Source of the DNA: Prevotellaceae bacterium
Lineage (GTDB): Bacteria > Bacteroidota > Bacteroidia > Bacteroidales > Paludibacteraceae
Assembly (NCBI GenBank): GCA_020636695.1
Contig: JACJXJ010000002.1
Coordinates: 1-64,000, forward strand
Length of the DNA: 64,000 nucleotides
Reading direction: 5' to 3'
Part shown: piece after piece, positions 47,632-56,811 of the stretch
Layout: the number at the start of each line of letters is the position of its first letter
How positions within the stretch are numbered: position 1 is the stretch's first letter
Position numbers and translations under genes: made by a program
Notes under the pieces: model-generated
Told to the model about the DNA's origin: nothing
Database searches by the model: none
The model's input: only the letters and a program-made list of their open reading frames with translations

Positions 47632-48177
47632 ATGATTCTCCCTATGTATTTATATGGTCAGCCAGTGCTTCGAAAAGTGGCTGAACCTATTGATAAAGAC
47701 TATCCAGAGTTACAAACGCTTATCGACAATATGTTTGAAACCATGTACAAATCGGATGGCGTTGGTTTGGCAGCTCCTCAAATTGGCTTGGGTATTCGCG
47801 TGGTTGTGATTGATGCTTCGCCTATGGCTGAAGAAGAACCATCGTTGGCTAATAGTAAAATAACACTCATCAATCCACATATTGACTCTTTCGAGGGCGA
47901 CAATGTGAGTATGGAAGAGGGTTGTCTGAGCTTACCTGGTATTCACGAGTCAGTCACACGTAAAAATACGATTCATATTACGTATCTGGACGAAAATTTT
48001 GTAGAGCACGATGAAGTGATTTCTGGTTATTTGGCGCGTGTTATACAGCACGAATACGACCATTTAGAAGGTCATGTGTTTACCGATCGTATTTCACCTA
48101 TTCGTCGTCAATTGATTACAAACAAATTGCAAAATATTGCCAAAGGCAAAGTGAATTGTAATTACAAAACCAAATAA
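47632..48177 (+). CDS. def: Peptide deformylase
   Basis: The 181-residue metalloenzyme removes the N-formyl group from nascent proteins. Motifs are GVGLAAPQIG, EEGCLSLPGI with the metal-binding Cys, and IQHEYDHLEG. The ATG at 47632, MILPMYLYGQPVLRK, fits the family; the open frame to 47566 would add a hydrophobic, unrelated segment. It lies 73 bases after ruvX. Confidence 0.97.
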   Translation: MILPMYLYGQPVLRKVAEPIDKDYPELQTLIDNMFETMYKSDGVGLAAPQIGLGIRVVVIDASPMAEEEPSLANSKITLINPHIDSFEGDNVSMEEGCLSLPGIHESVTRKNTIHITYLDENFVEHDEVISGYLARVIQHEYDHLEGHVFTDRISPIRRQLITNKLQNIAKGKVNCNYKTK

Positions 48178-48194
48178 TGGTGCGTTGTTGATAG

Positions 48195-48899
48195 ATGTTT
48201 ACCTTTAAGCAATTTACCATTCATCAAGATGCTTGTGCCATGAAAGTAGGCACTGATGGCGTACTTTTGGGTGCATGGTGTCCTGTGGAGGAGCATGCTG
48301 TTCGTGTATTGGATATTGGAACAGGAACAGGTTTGATTGCATTGATGATAGCGCAGCGTGTGCCACAAGCATTGATCGAGGCTGTGGAGTTGGATGAAAA
48401 AGCGGCAGAGCAAGCGCGTTATAATGTATCGTTAACTCCTTTTGATGAGCGCGTTAAAGTAGTTACTGGCTCAATACAGATGTTTGCAGAAACAAATCAA
48501 GGTGTGTACGATGTAATAGTGTGCAATCCTCCTTATTTTGTGGATTCACTCAAATCGCCCAATAATAGTAGAACGCAGGCACGACATGCAGACACGCTTA
48601 CACAGGACGATTTATTGGAGGCTGTACATAAACTGTTATCGGAGCAGGGGACTTTAAATGTTATTTTACCAACTGTAGAAGCTGATATGTTTATTGAAAA
48701 AGCTAAGCAGTTTGGGTTTACTTTAGCATTGTGTACACACGTAGTACCAACGCCTCAAAGCCCTGTGAAACGCAAATTGATGCATTTTGTGCGTGGAACA
48801 TCGTTACTAGTTGAAACGCAATTGGTTATAGAAACTGATAGACACGTATATACTGATGACTATAAATTATTAACGAAAGACTTTTATTTGAAATTCTAA
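48195..48899 (+). CDS. trmN6: tRNA1(Val) A37 N6-methyltransferase
   Basis: The 234-residue methyltransferase has TFKQFTIHQDACAMKVGTDG at its start, VLDIGTGTGLIALMIAQRVP as the S-adenosylmethionine-binding motif, and VCNPPYF as the N6-adenine NPPY signature. The family (YfiC) methylates A37 of tRNA1(Val). It follows def by 17 bases and is probably co-transcribed. Related NPPY methyltransferases could have other targets, but length and N-terminus favour this role. Confidence 0.85.
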   Translation: MFTFKQFTIHQDACAMKVGTDGVLLGAWCPVEEHAVRVLDIGTGTGLIALMIAQRVPQALIEAVELDEKAAEQARYNVSLTPFDERVKVVTGSIQMFAETNQGVYDVIVCNPPYFVDSLKSPNNSRTQARHADTLTQDDLLEAVHKLLSEQGTLNVILPTVEADMFIEKAKQFGFTLALCTHVVPTPQSPVKRKLMHFVRGTSLLVETQLVIETDRHVYTDDYKLLTKDFYLKF

Positions 48900-48915
48900 A
48901 ATTAATAGATTGAAA

Positions 48916-48947
48916 TTTGGCAGTTACTTAAAAATCCGCTATTTTTG
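48916..48947 (+). promoter_or_regulatory. Strong predicted promoter of the nucleoside phosphorylase gene
   Basis: TTTG at 48916-48919, a 20-base spacer and TATTTTTG at 48940-48947 give the best full match to the Bacteroidetes promoter consensus in the window. The ATG lies 56 bases downstream. Confidence 0.7.
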
Positions 48948-49003
48948 AAAGTTATTTCAATATCAAATATACAATTTAATTAATCCTTAAAATATAATTA
49001 CTT

Positions 49004-49870
49004 ATGAGAACTATTCCAGCATCAGAGCTGATTATTAATGCCGATGGTAGTATCTTTCACCTCCATGTAAAACCAGAACAATTAGCAACAACCATTATTT
49101 TGGTAGGCGATCCTGAACGTGTAACGATGATTGCTAGCCACTTCGATAGTATTGAATGTGAAGTTTCTAGTCGCGAATTTCATACCATTACAGGTATGTA
49201 CAAAGGCAAACGTTTGTCGTGTGTATCGCACGGTATTGGGCCTGATAATATTGATATTGTGGTTACAGAGCTCGATGCTTTGGTAAATGTTGACTTTGCA
49301 ACGCGTACCGAAAAACCTGAACATACTACGTTGAGTTTAGTTCGTATTGGAACTTCAGGCGGTTTGCAAGATATTTCTCCTGTTGGCACTTATGTGGTTT
49401 CAAAATATTCAATGGGTTTTGATGGTGTTTTGAATTATTACAAAACTCCAGAAGGCATGCTCGAAATGGGTATGGAAAAAGCATTCTGCTCTCACGTGAA
49501 TTGGGGTGCTCGTTTGATGGCTCCTTATTGCGTAAAAGCAGATGAAGAATTGGTGGAACGCATTGGTTTTGACATGGTTAAAGGTATTACAATCGCAGCT
49601 CCAGGTTTCTATGGCCCACAAGGTCGTTACGTGCGTGCTCCGTTAGCATTCCCTGATTTGAATGAGAAAATTATGTCGTTCGAATATCAAGGTGATGTAA
49701 TTACCAACTTTGAAATGGAAAGCTCAATGGTAGCAGGACTTGGTAAATTATTGGGACACAAAGCGATGACTGTGTGTGCTATTATTGCTGGTCGTGTGGC
49801 TAAAAATATGAATACCGATTACAAAGGTTCAATCGAAGGCTTAGTAGCTAAAGTGTTAGAACGTATCTAA
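49004..49870 (+). CDS. udp: Nucleoside phosphorylase (uridine phosphorylase-like)
   Basis: The 288-residue enzyme belongs to the PNP/UDP phosphorylase family. ILVGDPERVTMIA is the phosphate loop, LSLVRIGTSGGLQD the second phosphate site, and ITNFEMESSMVAGLG the ribose-binding Met-Glu segment. It is longer than Escherichia coli Udp (253) because of a central insertion, as in other Bacteroidales. It salvages nucleosides by phosphorolysis, probably uridine, although purine substrates are possible. It has its own strong promoter and a downstream hairpin. Confidence 0.85.
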   Translation: MRTIPASELIINADGSIFHLHVKPEQLATTIILVGDPERVTMIASHFDSIECEVSSREFHTITGMYKGKRLSCVSHGIGPDNIDIVVTELDALVNVDFATRTEKPEHTTLSLVRIGTSGGLQDISPVGTYVVSKYSMGFDGVLNYYKTPEGMLEMGMEKAFCSHVNWGARLMAPYCVKADEELVERIGFDMVKGITIAAPGFYGPQGRYVRAPLAFPDLNEKIMSFEYQGDVITNFEMESSMVAGLGKLLGHKAMTVCAIIAGRVAKNMNTDYKGSIEGLVAKVLERI

Positions 49871-49898
49871 TTAGCTTTAAGCTAGTATTTTATCAATG

Positions 49899-49931
49899 AG
49901 CGAAGTGCGAATTTTAGGTTTACACTTCGCT
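49899..49931 (+). terminator. Probable terminator after the phosphorylase gene
   Basis: AGCGAAGTG and CACTTCGCT form a nine-base stem with a 15-base loop, followed by TATTTGTCTATTT. The T-run is weak. Confidence 0.55.
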
Positions 49932-49956
49932 TATTTGTCTATTTAATAAGAATATT

Positions 49957-51342
49957 ATGACTATTTGTGCTATTTCAACAGCGCCAGGTGTAGGCGGTAT
50001 TGCGGTCATTCGGATATCGGGTGAGCTAGCATTTACGGCATGCGACGCTATATTTAAACCTTTTACCGCAGGAGTGACCGTTAGTGCGATGGCTCCTAAT
50101 ACCATTCGCTTTGGTCAAGTTGTGGCTGACAATGAATTGGTAGATGAAGTATTGGTTTCAGTTTTTCATGCACCGCATTCATTTACAGGCGAAAACGTTG
50201 TTGAAATTGCTTGTCATGGTTCACAGTTTATTCAACAAGAAATCTTAAAATTGGTGTTGGCGCAAGGGTGTCAATTGGCACAACCTGGTGAATTTACACA
50301 ACGCGCTTTTCTCAATGGAAAAATGGATTTAAGCCAAGCCGAGGCGGTAGCCGATGTGATTGCATCGCAGAGTAGAGCTGCTCACCGATTGGCCATGAAT
50401 CAAATGCGTGGTGGTTTTTCAAACGAATTGCTCATTTTACGCGACAAGCTACTTACATTTACCTCCTTGGTTGAATTAGAATTGGATTTTAGCGACCACG
50501 AAGATTTAGAATTTGCCGATCGTAGTCAATTAAATACCTTAGCTGATACGATAGAACAGAAAATAGCCAAGTTGGTGAATTCGTTTAGCGTGGGCAATGC
50601 CATTAAAAATGGAATTCCAGTGGCTATTGTTGGTGAAACCAATGCGGGCAAATCGACCTTGCTCAATGTGCTCTTAAATGAGGAACGAGCTATTGTTTCC
50701 GACATACATGGCACCACCCGTGACGTGATTGAGGATACGGTAAACATAAAAGGCGTCTTATTCCGATTTATCGACACGGCTGGCTTACGTGAAACCACCG
50801 ATACTATTGAAAATCTGGGGATTGAGCGTACTTATCAAGCAATTGAGAAGGCTAATATAGTGCTTTTAATAATAGATGCTTCGCAAATAAATAACCAAGA
50901 AAAACGGCTATCGGAAGAGATAATGAAACGGGTGGAGCACACGCCATTAATTTTAGTTTTCAACAAAGTAGATAAACTATCAGAAGGAGAACGTTTGGCA
51001 TTAGAAAAACAGTTTAACGATAACCGTGTACCTCATATTTTTATTTCTGCCAAAGAGCGACTGTATACCGACGAGTTACAGGAGTTATTGTATAATGCAG
51101 CCAAACTGCCAGAGTTGAGCGATCAAGATATTATGGTGACTAATATGCGTCATTATGAAGCATTAAAACAGGCACACACGGCTATAGTACGTGTTCAAAA
51201 TGGTTTGAACGACCGCATTTCGGGTGATTTCTTGAGCCAAGATATTCGTGAGTGTTTACATTATTTGGGCGAAATTACGGGGCAAATTACCACAGATGAG
51301 GTGCTTGGTAATATTTTTTCAAAATTTTGTATAGGTAAGTAA
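49957..51342 (+). CDS. mnmE: tRNA modification GTPase MnmE
   Basis: The 461-residue protein works with MnmG to modify U34 of certain tRNAs. The start MTICAISTAPGVGGIAVIRI is the folate-binding domain, VGETNAGKSTLLNVLL and DIHGTTRDVIED are the GTPase G1 and G2 motifs, DTAGLRETTD is G3, FNKVDKL is G4, and the end FSKFCIGK holds the catalytic Cys. All are intact. It lies 86 bases after the phosphorylase gene and 37 bases before the transporter gene. Confidence 0.98.
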   Translation: MTICAISTAPGVGGIAVIRISGELAFTACDAIFKPFTAGVTVSAMAPNTIRFGQVVADNELVDEVLVSVFHAPHSFTGENVVEIACHGSQFIQQEILKLVLAQGCQLAQPGEFTQRAFLNGKMDLSQAEAVADVIASQSRAAHRLAMNQMRGGFSNELLILRDKLLTFTSLVELELDFSDHEDLEFADRSQLNTLADTIEQKIAKLVNSFSVGNAIKNGIPVAIVGETNAGKSTLLNVLLNEERAIVSDIHGTTRDVIEDTVNIKGVLFRFIDTAGLRETTDTIENLGIERTYQAIEKANIVLLIIDASQINNQEKRLSEEIMKRVEHTPLILVFNKVDKLSEGERLALEKQFNDNRVPHIFISAKERLYTDELQELLYNAAKLPELSDQDIMVTNMRHYEALKQAHTAIVRVQNGLNDRISGDFLSQDIRECLHYLGEITGQITTDEVLGNIFSKFCIGK

Positions 51343-51379
51343 TTTGGCGTGGTATTAAATCTATTAATTCATTAGTAAT

Positions 51380-53041
51380 ATGGATTTTTTTTCAACCTTA
51401 TTTGGTACACCAGGCATTGCGTCATCGCTATTATATGTCTGTTTAGCGGCTTTTACTGGTATTCTACTAGGGAAACTTCAAATTTTAGATATTAAATTGG
51501 GAGTGGCAGGTGTTTTATTTTCTGGTATTTTGATTGGACATTTTGGCGCCATACTTGATCATGATATTCTTCGTTTTGTGAGCGATTTTGGCTTAATTTT
51601 GTTCGTGTATAGTTTTGGTTTAGAAATGGGACCTCGTTTCTTTTCTTCCTTTAAGCGTGATGGGTTAGTGCTTAATTTGTTTGCCATTGGTATTGCGGTA
51701 GTTGGTTTAGGTGTGGCGTATGCCATTTATGCCCTCACCGATTTATCGCCTGCAGTAGTGATGGGAATTTTGTGCGGTGCTGTTACTAACACCACCAGTT
51801 TAGGTGCTGCTCAACAAGTTTTGATGGATCAAGGAGGTGATTTTACGTCGAGTGTGGCGCAGTCGAGTATGGGATATGCATTGGCCTATCCGTTTGGTGT
51901 TGTCGGTTTGATTTTAGCTATGATCTTGTTACGTAAGTTGTTCCGTGTTGATTTAAAAAATGAGGCCAAAGCCTATACTGAGAGTTTGGATGCGACAGAA
52001 ACAAAATTACAGAGTGTAGAAATGACGGTTAGTAACCAAAACTTATTTGGTAAAACGATTGCAGAACTACGCGATATTTTGGATGCAGAGTTAGCCGTTT
52101 CGCGTATCTATCGTAACCACGAGTATGTATTAGCCACTGATGATCAAACTATTGTTGCAGGAGATGTGATATACGGTGTTTCTGAGCAAAAACATATCGA
52201 CGATTTACGGTTAAAAATTGGTAATGTGGTGATAGCTGAACGTCAGAATATTACAGGTATGATGGATATTTGTAATGTATTATTGACCAATAAACATTTA
52301 GCAGGAAAAACCATTGAACAAGTTGGTATTTATCGTCGTTATCCTGCTAACATTACACGTATTTATCGTTCGGGTATAGAGTTGCTGCCAACACTCAGGA
52401 CAACGTTGGAATTTGGTGACACATTGAAGATTGTGGGTAACAAAGATGCTTTAGATGAGGTGAAAAAAGAACTTGGAAACTCGACGATGGAATTGGCGTT
52501 ACCCAATATTACACCTGTCTTTTTAGGTATTTTTTTAGGTATTGTGTTGGGGAGTATTCCTATATTTATTCCTGGTTTACCAGCTCCAGCACGTTTAGGA
52601 CTAGCTGGTGGAACGCTTATTATTGCTATATTATTAGGCTATAAAGGGCGTATTGGTAGAATGAATTTATATATGTTACCTGGAGCCAACTTGATGGTAC
52701 GTGAAATGGGAATTGTATTATTCTTATCTAGCGTAGGATTGATGGCGGGCGAACAATTTTGGCAAACATTAATTCATGGTGGTTGGCAATGGATGCTTTA
52801 TGGCGCCATTATTACTTTTGTGCCAGTGATGTTGGTTGCTATTATTGCTCTTTGGTTGAAAGTAAATTACTTGACGATAACAGGCTGTATTGCTGGTTCA
52901 ATGACCGATTCACCAGCGCTTGAATTTGCCAATAGTATGGCTCCTGTACAGGCACAAGCAACTGCTTATGCGGCTGTTTATCCTATGGCGATGTTCATTC
53001 GTGTGGTACTGGCACAGCTATTTATATTAACAACTATGTAA
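51380..53041 (+). CDS. YidE/AspT-type putative transporter
   Basis: The 553-residue membrane protein has two related blocks of helices (residues 1-190 and about 370-553) around a cytoplasmic region with two TrkA_C-like domains (about 205-365, for example LAGKTIEQVGIYRRYPANIT). This arrangement is that of the AspT/YidE/YbjL family, in which AspT exchanges aspartate for alanine. LGKLQILDIKLGVAGVLFSG and TDSPALEFANSMAP are conserved. The substrate is uncertain. A 37-residue gene with a strong ribosome binding site begins 15 bases after the stop. Confidence 0.85.
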   Translation: MDFFSTLFGTPGIASSLLYVCLAAFTGILLGKLQILDIKLGVAGVLFSGILIGHFGAILDHDILRFVSDFGLILFVYSFGLEMGPRFFSSFKRDGLVLNLFAIGIAVVGLGVAYAIYALTDLSPAVVMGILCGAVTNTTSLGAAQQVLMDQGGDFTSSVAQSSMGYALAYPFGVVGLILAMILLRKLFRVDLKNEAKAYTESLDATETKLQSVEMTVSNQNLFGKTIAELRDILDAELAVSRIYRNHEYVLATDDQTIVAGDVIYGVSEQKHIDDLRLKIGNVVIAERQNITGMMDICNVLLTNKHLAGKTIEQVGIYRRYPANITRIYRSGIELLPTLRTTLEFGDTLKIVGNKDALDEVKKELGNSTMELALPNITPVFLGIFLGIVLGSIPIFIPGLPAPARLGLAGGTLIIAILLGYKGRIGRMNLYMLPGANLMVREMGIVLFLSSVGLMAGEQFWQTLIHGGWQWMLYGAIITFVPVMLVAIIALWLKVNYLTITGCIAGSMTDSPALEFANSMAPVQAQATAYAAVYPMAMFIRVVLAQLFILTTM

Positions 53042-53056
53042 ACAAGGAGGTATAAC

Positions 53057-53170
53057 ATGAAAGATATAACTACTGATAAAACGAAAGAAGCATTACCAGA
53101 TTTAAGTCAATTTGATTTTCCAGACGATTATCAGCCATTTAGTGACGATAATTTGGACATGTTACCATAA
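53057..53170 (+). CDS. Small acidic protein of 37 residues
   Basis: ATG at 53057 opens a 37-residue frame (MKDITTDKTKEALPD, then LSQFDFPDDYQPFSDD) ending in NLDMLP. It is strongly acidic, has no hydrophobic segment and no Cys. The ribosome binding site AAGGAGG lies six bases before the ATG, a near-perfect Shine-Dalgarno that is rare in Bacteroidetes and the strongest in the window. The stop is embedded in a terminator. It probably shares the transporter transcript. I do not recognise the family; a regulatory partner of the transporter or a stand-alone small protein are possibilities. Confidence 0.65.
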   Translation: MKDITTDKTKEALPDLSQFDFPDDYQPFSDDNLDMLP

Positions 53171-53209
53171 AAAATAAGAGAAACACGTTTGGTGTTTCTC
53201 TTATTTTTT
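53169..53209. terminator. Bidirectional terminator with 18-base stem
   Basis: A perfect 18-base stem, AAAAAATAAGAGAAACAC and its complement, with a five-base loop, lies between convergent genes and overlaps the stop codon of the 37-residue gene by two bases. Confidence 0.9.
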
Positions 53210-53229
53210 TAGTTCAATAGAACAGAATT

Positions 53230-55131
53230 TTATTTTAAAGCTTCTAAATTATAGTTGTTTGCACTATTTTTACCTTCTGGGGAATAGAGGAATTGAATTT
53301 GTTCTTCATACCGTTTTTCTATTTTACCACGAACCATTTTCATCGTACTATTCATCAGGTGATTTTGTTCGGTAAATGGTTCTGGTAGTAAGCCTATAGC
53401 TGCGGGCAACCAACGTTCGGGGAACGTTCCATGAAATTTCCCTCCTTTGCGATATTCATTCAATTCACGTTGTAGTTTATGCAACGCTAGTTTTTTGGCG
53501 TGTTCGCTGTTCCAATCCCACTCTGGATGTTTGTGGTGTACATAGCGTTTTAAAGCCTCTTTGTTTGGTACTATGAGTGCAATGGTGTAAGGATTCTGAT
53601 TGTTGTACATCATCATTTGATCGATGTAACGTGAATTTTCTACAATAGATTCTTCTATCCCTTCTGGACTATATTTTTCTCCATCAGCACTGATTAATAG
53701 TGATTTGAAACGTCCAACTACATATAAAAATTCGTCGTTAATCATATAACCCATGTCGCCTGTGTAAAGCCAACCATCTTTAATGGTTTCAGCAGTTGCT
53801 TTAGGGTTTTTCCAATAGCCAGCCATGACGTTTTCTCCACGAATTACAATTTCGCCTTTTTCACCGTATGGAAGGGCGTTGCCTTCGGCATCACAGATTT
53901 TGATATCCATTGGTTTTACAATATGGCCAGATGAACCTAAAATATGGTTATCTATCGAGTTAGAAGAGATAATAGGTGTGGCTTCTGATAATCCGTAACC
54001 TTGCATCATCGGAACACCTATGGCATAATAAAATCGTTGTAAATCAATATCTAATAAAGCTCCACCACCGATAAAGAATTTCAAATTTCCGCCAAATGCT
54101 TCACGTACTTTGGAAAATAAAATTTTGTCGTATAATGCTAAAAATGGTTTTTTCCATGCATGACAAAAACCACCTTTATTATGACCTTCTTTGTTGTAGC
54201 TAATAGCCATATTTACAGCATGGTGGAACAATATGTGAATTAATTTCCCTTGTGTTTTTATATTGGCTTCAATATTTTTTTTGAAGTTCTTGGCTAGTGC
54301 AGGTACGCTTAATAGTAAGTCGGGTTTGATTTCTTTAATGTTTATGGGGATATTTTTGAGTGTTTCCATGCCTGTTTTCCCCGTTTGTACGGTGGCAACA
54401 GCAGCACCTTTACCCATAAAACTATAGAATCCAGCTACGTGTGCAAAACAATGGTCGAGTGGGAGAATAATCAGTGTCTTAAAGTTTTCAGGAATAGTCA
54501 TGAGCGTATACGCCTGTTCTACGTTGGCGGTATAGTTGCGGTGTGTCAGTAAAATGCCTTTAGGATCAGCTGTGGTGCCCGATGTGTAACTGATATTGGC
54601 ATAATCGCTACCTACAATGGATTGGTAACGTGCTTCAAATTCAGCATGATGTTGTACCAAGAATTCGTCACCTAGTTTTACTAAATCGCCGTAAAATAAT
54701 TCGTTAGGTTCGTATGTATTTTGTTTGTCGAAAATAATAACTTTTTCTACAGCTGGTACATCTTTAATGATGGCGCGTATTTTAGGCAAATTACTACCCG
54801 AAACGAAAATCATCCTTGAGTCGGAGTGTGTAATACGGAATATTAAATCACTTTTCTCTTCTAGTTTGATGGATAGTGGAACATTAACAGCTCCCGCATA
54901 TAAAATGCCAAGTTCGCCAATAATCCATGCGTTACGTCCTTCAGAGAGTAATGAAACCTTGTCACCTTTATTCAAGCCAAGTGCCATTAGTCCAGCGCCT
55001 ATACGGTAGACTTCATCACGTGTTTGTGCATAAGTTGTCGGTTCAAATTTGTTGGTGGTTTTTTCCCACAAAAAGGTATTGTTAGCGTATTTTTCAACGC
55101 TTTCTTCAAAAAACTGAATAATTGTTTTCAT
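53230..55131 (-). CDS. Long-chain acyl-CoA synthetase
   Basis: The 633-residue AMP-forming enzyme activates fatty acids. The P-loop is SYTSGTTADPKGILLTHRN; the adenine site is MQGYGLSEATPIIS; the C-terminal hinge is LYTGDMGYMINDEFLYVVGR followed by FKSLLISADGEKYSPEGIEE. Length and motifs fit the FadD/AcsL-like group of Bacteroidetes. It is followed on the same strand by nothing close, and preceded by yjbQ after 18 bases, so it may be co-transcribed with yjbQ and the M23 gene. The acyl chain preference cannot be told. Confidence 0.9.
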   Translation of the reverse strand: MKTIIQFFEESVEKYANNTFLWEKTTNKFEPTTYAQTRDEVYRIGAGLMALGLNKGDKVSLLSEGRNAWIIGELGILYAGAVNVPLSIKLEEKSDLIFRITHSDSRMIFVSGSNLPKIRAIIKDVPAVEKVIIFDKQNTYEPNELFYGDLVKLGDEFLVQHHAEFEARYQSIVGSDYANISYTSGTTADPKGILLTHRNYTANVEQAYTLMTIPENFKTLIILPLDHCFAHVAGFYSFMGKGAAVATVQTGKTGMETLKNIPINIKEIKPDLLLSVPALAKNFKKNIEANIKTQGKLIHILFHHAVNMAISYNKEGHNKGGFCHAWKKPFLALYDKILFSKVREAFGGNLKFFIGGGALLDIDLQRFYYAIGVPMMQGYGLSEATPIISSNSIDNHILGSSGHIVKPMDIKICDAEGNALPYGEKGEIVIRGENVMAGYWKNPKATAETIKDGWLYTGDMGYMINDEFLYVVGRFKSLLISADGEKYSPEGIEESIVENSRYIDQMMMYNNQNPYTIALIVPNKEALKRYVHHKHPEWDWNSEHAKKLALHKLQRELNEYRKGGKFHGTFPERWLPAAIGLLPEPFTEQNHLMNSTMKMVRGKIEKRYEEQIQFLYSPEGKNSANNYNLEALK

Positions 55132-55149
55132 TAAAGAGTTGTAATTTGG

Positions 55150-55554
55150 TTATAGAATGGTTGCAACAATATGTCGATTGGAGGCTCTATTTCGGAATTC
55201 ACACAGATAGATACCTTGCCAAGTGCCTAAATTGAGTCGGTGATTGGTAATTGGAATAGTCAAACTTGCTCCAATCATAGTGCTTTTGATATGTGCAGGC
55301 ATGTCGTCAGCACCTTCACACGTATGAGTGTAGAATCGTTCATTTTCGCGCACTAAATGGTCAAAAGAGGCTGTTAAGTCCATTTGAACATCAGGGTCTG
55401 CATTTTCGTTAAGACTTAATGCTGCTGATGTGTGTTGGATAAATAGATGTAATAAACCACAGTCCGGCAATGGTGGTAAATTTTGCAGAATTTCATTGGT
55501 AATCAGATGAAATCCACGTTTACGTGCACGTAGCTGGAAGGAAACCTGTTGCAT
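55150..55554 (-). CDS. yjbQ: YjbQ family protein
   Basis: The 134-residue protein belongs to the UPF0047/YjbQ family: LLHLFIQHTSAALSLNENAD, DMPAHIKSTMIGASLTIPI with its His, and LGTWQGIYLCEFRN. Some members have weak thiamine-phosphate synthase activity, but the real function is not settled. Only one base separates it from the M23 peptidase gene, so they share a transcript. Confidence 0.9.
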   Translation of the reverse strand: MQQVSFQLRARKRGFHLITNEILQNLPPLPDCGLLHLFIQHTSAALSLNENADPDVQMDLTASFDHLVRENERFYTHTCEGADDMPAHIKSTMIGASLTIPITNHRLNLGTWQGIYLCEFRNRASNRHIVATIL

Positions 55555-55555
55555 A

Positions 55556-56743
55556 TTAGAGTTCTAAATCGATTTTTGTGCGTAGTGAATCTCGCAACAC
55601 GTGAAAGTCTGATAAATATTTTGAGGGAATGGGTTCTGCAGAAGGCGATTCCATGGTGAGGGGATTGATGGGTTTATTGTTTTTCCACACACGGAAATCG
55701 AGATGAGCTCCTGTTGAAGCTCCTGTACTACCCACGTAACCTATTACTTGTCCTTGTTCAACACGTGAGCCAACTTTTAGACCTTTGCCATATTTTGATA
55801 AATGGAGGTAAGCGGTAGAGTAGGTGCTGTTGTGTTTGATTTTTACGGTATTACCTCCACCGCCTTTATAACCTTTTTGTATAACGACCCCATTACCAAT
55901 ACTCATAACAGGTGTACCAAGTGGTGCGGCATAATCTACGCCAGTATGTGGTCTAACAGTTTTATAAACAGGATGTTTTCGTTTATAAGTAAACCCAGAT
56001 GAAATACGTGAAAATTTAAGTGGCGCTTTTAAGAATGCTTTGCGAACACTGCGACCTTCTTCGTCCCAAAAGCCTTTGATATCATCATTTTCATAATTGA
56101 AAGCATAAAATGTTTTACCATTGTGTAGAAATTTAGCACTGTGTATTTTTCCTATGCCAACTGAAGTACTATCCACATAGAGTTCATCGTAGTATACTAT
56201 AAAACCGTCGTTTTTTTGCAAACCAAAGAAATCGACACTCCATGCATAAATTTCTGACAAATCTAACGCGAGTTGTAAATTTAAGTTGTTATCGGCAATG
56301 GCATTCCATAGTGAACTTTCTATATGTGCTTTAGCTATTTTTGTTTCTGTACGTACAGGTTTTGTAAATGTATGTATGTGTAAACTATCCTCTAAATGAA
56401 ATACATAATGTTCTACTAATGAACTATGATATACAACGTACAATAATTGTGGCTTTTCCGTTTGTGTATAGAATGCAGAATACTCATCGCCAGCACGAAT
56501 ATTGCGGATGTTTAGAATACTGTCAGGAATAAGGCACAGCTGATTTGTGCATTTTCGATTACACCCCAATTGAGTAAATAAGCCTGAAAGTGTTTGCCCT
56601 TTTTTAATCTGTCCTTTTACTATGTCGAATGAATCAACAGGAATCCCATATTCATAAACAATATCTTGATTGGTTTCAGTATTAGTGTTTTGACATCCGA
56701 TGAGCGCGAGTAGCGCAAGTGTAAAAAGTACGTATTTTTTCAT
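55556..56743 (-). CDS. M23 family peptidase lipoprotein
   Basis: The 395-residue protein starts with a lipoprotein signal, MKKYVLFTLALLALIGC (Cys 17), so it is probably anchored in a membrane facing the periplasm. A region with a LysM-like segment (GQIKKGQTLSGLFTQLG) precedes the C-terminal LytM domain: RPHTGVDYAAPLGTPV has the His and Asp ligands, STAYLHLSKYGKGLKVG the catalytic His, and GAHLDFRVW the last motif. The final motif is HLD rather than HxH, so the third zinc ligand is changed; this variant occurs in the family, but activity is uncertain. It probably cuts peptidoglycan cross-links or activates another hydrolase. Confidence 0.85.
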   Translation of the reverse strand: MKKYVLFTLALLALIGCQNTNTETNQDIVYEYGIPVDSFDIVKGQIKKGQTLSGLFTQLGCNRKCTNQLCLIPDSILNIRNIRAGDEYSAFYTQTEKPQLLYVVYHSSLVEHYVFHLEDSLHIHTFTKPVRTETKIAKAHIESSLWNAIADNNLNLQLALDLSEIYAWSVDFFGLQKNDGFIVYYDELYVDSTSVGIGKIHSAKFLHNGKTFYAFNYENDDIKGFWDEEGRSVRKAFLKAPLKFSRISSGFTYKRKHPVYKTVRPHTGVDYAAPLGTPVMSIGNGVVIQKGYKGGGGNTVKIKHNSTYSTAYLHLSKYGKGLKVGSRVEQGQVIGYVGSTGASTGAHLDFRVWKNNKPINPLTMESPSAEPIPSKYLSDFHVLRDSLRTKIDLEL

Positions 56744-56763
56744 GTAATAAGATTTAAAGTCTA

Positions 56764-56771
56764 CAAAAGTA
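56764..56771 (-). promoter_or_regulatory. Predicted -7 element for the M23 gene
   Basis: The minus strand reads TACTTTTG, matching TAnnTTTG, 20 bases before the ATG. Confidence 0.45.
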
Positions 56772-56811
56772 ACTTTTTAAATCTAAAATGACAAGTTGAG
56801 TTATCAACAGT

